This document shows positions 5,284 to 7,874 of a stretch of 7,874 nucleotides of DNA, one piece after another (the stretch's first letter is position 1; each line of letters begins with the position of its first letter). The DNA comes from an uncultured Nocardiopsis sp. (GTDB lineage Bacteria > Actinomycetota > Actinomycetes > Streptosporangiales > Streptosporangiaceae), in NCBI GenBank assembly GCA_937957845.1, contig CALGOD010001140.1:1-7874 (forward strand), given 5' to 3'. The notes below the pieces were generated by a model that was not told where the DNA came from, did no database searches, and worked only from the letters and a program-made list of their open reading frames with translations. A program made the translations under genes and the position numbers.

Positions 5284-6243
5284 ATGAAAGCGACCTCGGC
5301 GCGCCTGCTGCGACTGTTGTCCCTTCTGCAGACCCGTAAGGACTGGCCGGGCGGTGAGCTCGCTCAGAGGTTGGGGGTGAGCGCGCGTACCGTACGGCGG
5401 GACGTGGAGCGGCTGCGCGAGTTGGGCTATCCCATCCACGCCGCCATGGGCACCGGGGGCGGTTACCGGCTCGGTGCGGGGGCCCGCCTGCCTCCGCTGC
5501 TGCTGGACGACGACGAGGCGGTGGCGGTCGTGGTGGGTCTGCGCACCGCCGCGCAGGGCGGGGTGTCGGGGATCGAGGAGACGTCGGTGCGCGCCCTGGC
5601 CAAGCTCCTGCAGGTGCTGCCCTCGCGGCTGCGCCGCCGGGTGGACGCCCTGGGCTCCTTCACCGTGCCGGTCCCCGCCGAGGGGCCCGTGGTGGACGCC
5701 GACACTCTCGCCCTGGTCGCGGGCGCCTGCCGCGACAGCGAACGGCTGCGTTTCGATTACCGAGATCATGACGGTAATGCCTCACGACGTGTGGTGGAAC
5801 CCCACCGATTGGTCGCCCAGGGGCGGCGCTGGTACCTGATGGCCTGGGACACCGCCCGTGACGACCGGCGTGTGTTTCGGGTGGACCGGATGCGTCCGCT
5901 CGCGCCGACCGGTCCGCGTGTGCCGCCGCGTGATCCCCCCGTACAGGGGGTGGCCGCCTACCTGCAGGAGCGGTTGAACCTGCACATGTGGCCCATCCGG
6001 GCGCGGGTCCGTCTGCTGGTGCCGGCCGAGGAGGCGATGCGTGGGCCCGCGGGTCACTACGGGACCATCGAGGTGGTGGACGAGCACTCGTGCGTGTTGG
6101 TGTGCGCGGGCGACTCGCTGCCGCACATGGCCTGTTACCTGGGCATGCTCGATGTGGACATGCGGGTGGAGGAGCCTGAGGAGTTGCGTGAGCACATGAA
6201 CCGTCTGGCAGATAGGTTCCACCATGCGGCGGCCGCGGACTGA
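5284..6243 (+). CDS. WYL-domain HTH transcriptional regulator (DeoR-like HTH_11, WYL, WCX)
   Basis: The 319-residue cytosolic regulator has the standard three-part layout. Residues 5-63 form a winged HTH (LLSLLQTRKDWPGGELAQRL then GVSARTVRRDVERLRELGYP, wing at GTGGGYRLG). Residues about 138-207 form the WYL domain with the motif itself at W183-Y184-L185 in RRWYLMAWD. The WCX C-terminal extension runs from about 238 to 312. WYL domains sense small ligands or nucleic acid, and proteins of this build act as repressors or activators of nearby genes. ATG 5284 is supported by GGAAGA 8 bases upstream and by the HTH starting immediately after it. It lies downstream of the MFS exporter on the same strand, so control of that exporter is plausible but unproven. 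Codons around 5748-5812 are less GC-rich (GAT TAC CGA GAT CAT) than the rest. It converges on the Uma2 gene 7 bp away. Confidence 0.92.
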   Translation: MKATSARLLRLLSLLQTRKDWPGGELAQRLGVSARTVRRDVERLRELGYPIHAAMGTGGGYRLGAGARLPPLLLDDDEAVAVVVGLRTAAQGGVSGIEETSVRALAKLLQVLPSRLRRRVDALGSFTVPVPAEGPVVDADTLALVAGACRDSERLRFDYRDHDGNASRRVVEPHRLVAQGRRWYLMAWDTARDDRRVFRVDRMRPLAPTGPRVPPRDPPVQGVAAYLQERLNLHMWPIRARVRLLVPAEEAMRGPAGHYGTIEVVDEHSCVLVCAGDSLPHMACYLGMLDVDMRVEEPEELREHMNRLADRFHHAAAAD

Positions 6244-6250
6244 CGTGGCC

Positions 6251-6826
6251 TCAGAGTGGGTCGATCTCGGTCAGGTCGATGTCGACGGGATAGGGGCGTT
6301 CGACCTTGAGGCGGTCGTGGTGGATGCCCGTCGACACATAGCAGGCCTTGGCCACGTCCAGTTCGTAGACATGGACCACGGGTGCGTCGTCGTCGTTCTC
6401 CACCCGCCAGAAGTGAGGGATTCCCGCTTGGGCGTAGAGCTGGGGTTTGCGATACCTGTCCCGTTCGGTGGACTCCGGGGACACGACCTCGACCGCCAGT
6501 GCCACCGCGTCCGGTGAGAAGGTGCTCTGCCGGTTGTCCACCGCGTGGGTGGCCACCACCAGGATGTCGGGTTCGGGGCGTTGACGCGGACCGAGGGTGA
6601 CCGTCATCTCCCGGCGCACACGGTAGTGGTCCGGAATCGTGTGACGTAGACCAAGGGTGAGCAGATCCAGTACTACGCTGTGCAAGCCCAGTGGGGGACT
6701 CACGAGAACAAGGCTCCCGTCGATCGATTCCGTGTGCGGGGGCAGGTCGGGCAGGGTGTCCAGGTCCTCGGCTCTGAAGCCTCTGCTCGGAGGAATGAGC
6801 CAGTCCGGCACTGGTTGCGCGCACAT
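6251..6826 (-). CDS. Uma2 family protein (DUF820, PD-(D/E)XK nuclease fold)
   Basis: The 191-residue product matches the Uma2 family across its length: PPSRGFRAEDLDTLPDLPPH near the N-terminus, DGSLVLVSPP (36-45), the acidic site RPEPDILVV (D87), AVEVVSPES (E113), and the lysine in RKPQLYAQAGIPHFWRVEN (K127), ending with YPVDIDLTEID. The D...ExV...K arrangement is that of the PD-(D/E)XK fold. The family is very numerous in actinobacteria and cyanobacteria and its role is not settled; annotation as an endonuclease rests on fold. ATG 6826 is the first in-frame start after a stop and gives MCAQPVPDWL, like the family N-terminus as I remember it, but it has only a weak ribosome binding site. A much better one precedes an out-of-frame ATG at 6863. 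Base composition looks less GC-rich than neighbouring genes, which may mean later acquisition. Confidence 0.87.
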   Translation of the reverse strand: MCAQPVPDWLIPPSRGFRAEDLDTLPDLPPHTESIDGSLVLVSPPLGLHSVVLDLLTLGLRHTIPDHYRVRREMTVTLGPRQRPEPDILVVATHAVDNRQSTFSPDAVALAVEVVSPESTERDRYRKPQLYAQAGIPHFWRVENDDDAPVVHVYELDVAKACYVSTGIHHDRLKVERPYPVDIDLTEIDPL

Positions 6827-7017
6827 ACCCGACTGCCGATCGTGGAAGTTCCTGTGCGGTCATCGTAACCTTCCCCTTCGCCCACCGGGCGGAGTTCGTC
6901 CCCGTACACGCCCACCGGTCGGGTTCTGGGAAGGGTGGTGTGTTCGGGCATGACGCGGGGAGCGGGCCGGTTGTCCGCGTATTCGACACGGGCACCGGCC
7001 CGCCGGTCGTACCCCGC
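6827..7017. other. Intergenic region upstream of Uma2 and downstream of the Gfo/Idh/MocA gene
   Basis: This 191-bp region holds the hairpin after the oxidoreductase stop (6962-7003) and, on the minus strand, GGGGAAGG followed 4-5 bases later by ATG 6863. That ATG begins MTAQELPRSAVGY, which is one base out of phase with Uma2. No clear promoter with both boxes is visible. Confidence 0.45.
6962..7003 (-). terminator. Candidate hairpin terminator of the Gfo/Idh/MocA gene
   Basis: GCGGGCCGG (6962-6970) and CCGGCCCGC (6995-7003) are perfect 9-bp complementary arms. The 24-nt loop can itself pair through TGTC/GACA. The structure begins 14 bp after the oxidoreductase stop on the minus strand. No T-run follows, as is common for actinobacterial terminators, so the call rests on position and stem strength. 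Confidence 0.4.
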
Positions 7018-7874
7018 TCAGTTCAGGGGGATCGCTTTGACGGTGGGCGGGCTGTAGGACAATCCGCCCACGTCGCGGATCCGGTCGGTGATGCGGGCCA
7101 GGCGCAGACTCTCGTCCCAGGTCATGTCGGGGCTTTGGCGTTGGCCCGCGGCCACACGGTGGGCGACCTCCTCGGCCTCGTACTCGTAGCCGTTGGCGCG
7201 GAAGGGGCGATGGAAATGTTCGGGTTCGCTTCCGTCACGGTGCAGCACCACGTCGGTGGCCGCCCAAAAACGCGGGATCTCCAGCCATCCCTTGGAGCCG
7301 GCCAGTACCGCGCGGTTGGGAAGTGTGGTGCGTGAGGAGCACGCCAGCGAAGCGGTGCCTCCGTTCTCGCCCCGCACGAGCACGGTGGTGTGGGTGTCCA
7401 CCATCCGGTCGGGTGACAGCTGCCGGGTGGCTCCCACCACGGTCAGCTCCCCCAGGTACTGGGAGGCCAACGCCAGCGGGTACACGCCCAGGTCCAGCAG
7501 GGCGCCTCCGCCCAGGTCGGCGTTGAACAGTCGGTGGTCGGGGTCGTAGGGGGCGTTGACACCGAACTCCGCCGAGATCCAGTGCACCTCGCCGATCGCC
7601 CCGTCCTGGACCAGGTCGCGCACCAGTCGGGAGGCGGGCAGGTAGCGCGTCCACATCGCCTCCATCAGGAAGCGGTCGTTGTCGCGGGCCGCCGCGATCA
7701 TCTGTGACACCTGCAGGGCGTTCATCGCCATGGGTTTTTCGACCAGCACGTGCTTGCCCGCGTTCAGGCAGATCAGGGTGTTGGAGTGGTGCCAGGGGTG
7801 GGGGGTGGCCACGTACACCGCGTCCACGTGGGGGCTGGCCGCCAGGTCGGCGTAGGCGCCGTGGCGTTCGGGGA
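7018..7874 (-). CDS. Gfo/Idh/MocA family oxidoreductase, 5'-truncated by the window edge
   Basis: The visible 284 residues are the C-terminal five-sixths of an NAD(P)-dependent sugar or polyol dehydrogenase-type enzyme. The first roughly 50 residues, with the GxGxxG nucleotide-binding loop, lie beyond base 7874. The reading frame is open to the edge (ERHGAYADLAASPHVDAVYV), so the GTG at 7827 is internal, not a start. Family landmarks are VDAVYVATPHPWHHSN (window residues 15-30), the conserved catalytic lysine in HVLVEKPMAMN, the EAMWTRYLP stretch, and GGGALLDLGVYPLALA in the alpha/beta substrate domain. The GGALLDxGxYP pattern and EAMWTRFLP-like segment resemble the dimeric dihydrodiol dehydrogenase/glucose-fructose oxidoreductase branch. 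The exact substrate is unknown. The gene ends at a TGA (7020-7018), followed by a strong hairpin. Confidence 0.9.
   Translation of the reverse strand, partial: PERHGAYADLAASPHVDAVYVATPHPWHHSNTLICLNAGKHVLVEKPMAMNALQVSQMIAAARDNDRFLMEAMWTRYLPASRLVRDLVQDGAIGEVHWISAEFGVNAPYDPDHRLFNADLGGGALLDLGVYPLALASQYLGELTVVGATRQLSPDRMVDTHTTVLVRGENGGTASLACSSRTTLPNRAVLAGSKGWLEIPRFWAATDVVLHRDGSEPEHFHRPFRANGYEYEAEEVAHRVAAGQRQSPDMTWDESLRLARITDRIRDVGGLSYSPPTVKAIPLN

Noticed and set aside
4017..5285. Long minus-strand open frame antisense to the MFS gene (422 codons)
   Set aside because: Gln/Gly/His/Arg-rich shadow of a hydrophobic membrane-protein gene, with no motif or start signal.
6251..6826. Uma2 protein as part of a defence or toxin-antitoxin system
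   Set aside because: No partner nuclease, methylase, antitoxin or mobile element lies nearby, and Uma2 genes are common as singletons in actinomycetes.
6135..6861. Off-frame minus-strand reading from ATG 6863 through the Uma2 gene as a separate protein
   Set aside because: After the first dozen codons the sequence is unstructured Pro/Arg/Ser/Gly, and the Uma2 motifs lie in another frame. Only the start signal is kept, as a finding.

Overview
The window is very GC-rich, with codons ending mostly in G or C, GTG and TTG starts, closely packed genes and several apparently leaderless starts. This fits a high-GC actinomycete. The style of the dimethylargininase, the CGNR protein and the Uma2 protein recalls Nocardiopsaceae or Streptomyces relatives; this is inference from remembered family resemblance, not a database result. 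Nothing here is an RNA gene, CRISPR array, transposase or phage gene.

Layout. (1) The left edge carries the first 17 codons of a minus-strand FAD-dependent oxidoreductase. It is divergent from a plus-strand dimethylargininase (DDAH, about 187-978). (2) A minus-strand drug-type ABC exporter pair follows: permease 960-1835 and ATPase 1832-2692, translationally coupled through a GTGA overlap. The permease 3' end overlaps the DDAH 3' end by 19 bp. The ATPase keeps Walker A, Q-loop and Walker B but has lost the LSGGQ signature and the H-loop histidine. (3) A 335-bp intergenic region (2693-3027) holds a plausible minus-strand promoter, an inverted repeat over its -35, and two more inverted repeats in the exporter leader. 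(4) A small Rid (YjgF/UK114) family protein lies on the plus strand at 3028-3429. It ends one base from a convergent CGNR-type zinc-finger regulator (3431-3982, minus). (5) The CGNR gene is divergent from a 12-TM MFS exporter (4038-5225, plus). Between them is a perfect 10-bp inverted repeat with TAnnnT -10 boxes on both sides, each placed so that transcription would begin at or next to the start codon. (6) A WYL-domain HTH regulator (5284-6243, plus) follows the MFS gene and converges on a Uma2-family (PD-(D/E)XK-fold) protein (6251-6826, minus). (7) The right edge carries a minus-strand Gfo/Idh/MocA oxidoreductase that lacks its N-terminal NAD-binding loop because the window ends. A candidate hairpin terminator lies after its stop.

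How the genes may work together. The best-supported functional unit is the CGNR regulator, the shared palindromic operator and the MFS exporter, which look like a self-contained regulator-transporter switch; the WYL regulator may add a second input. The ABC pair is a second export unit with its own promoter and possible operator. DDAH, Rid, Uma2 and Gfo/Idh/MocA are metabolic or accessory single genes with no obvious shared pathway. I see no convincing undescribed multi-gene system. The most unusual items are the motif-degenerate ABC ATPase with G-run-rich ends, the symmetric leaderless divergent promoter, and the strong but out-of-frame start signal ahead of the Uma2 gene.
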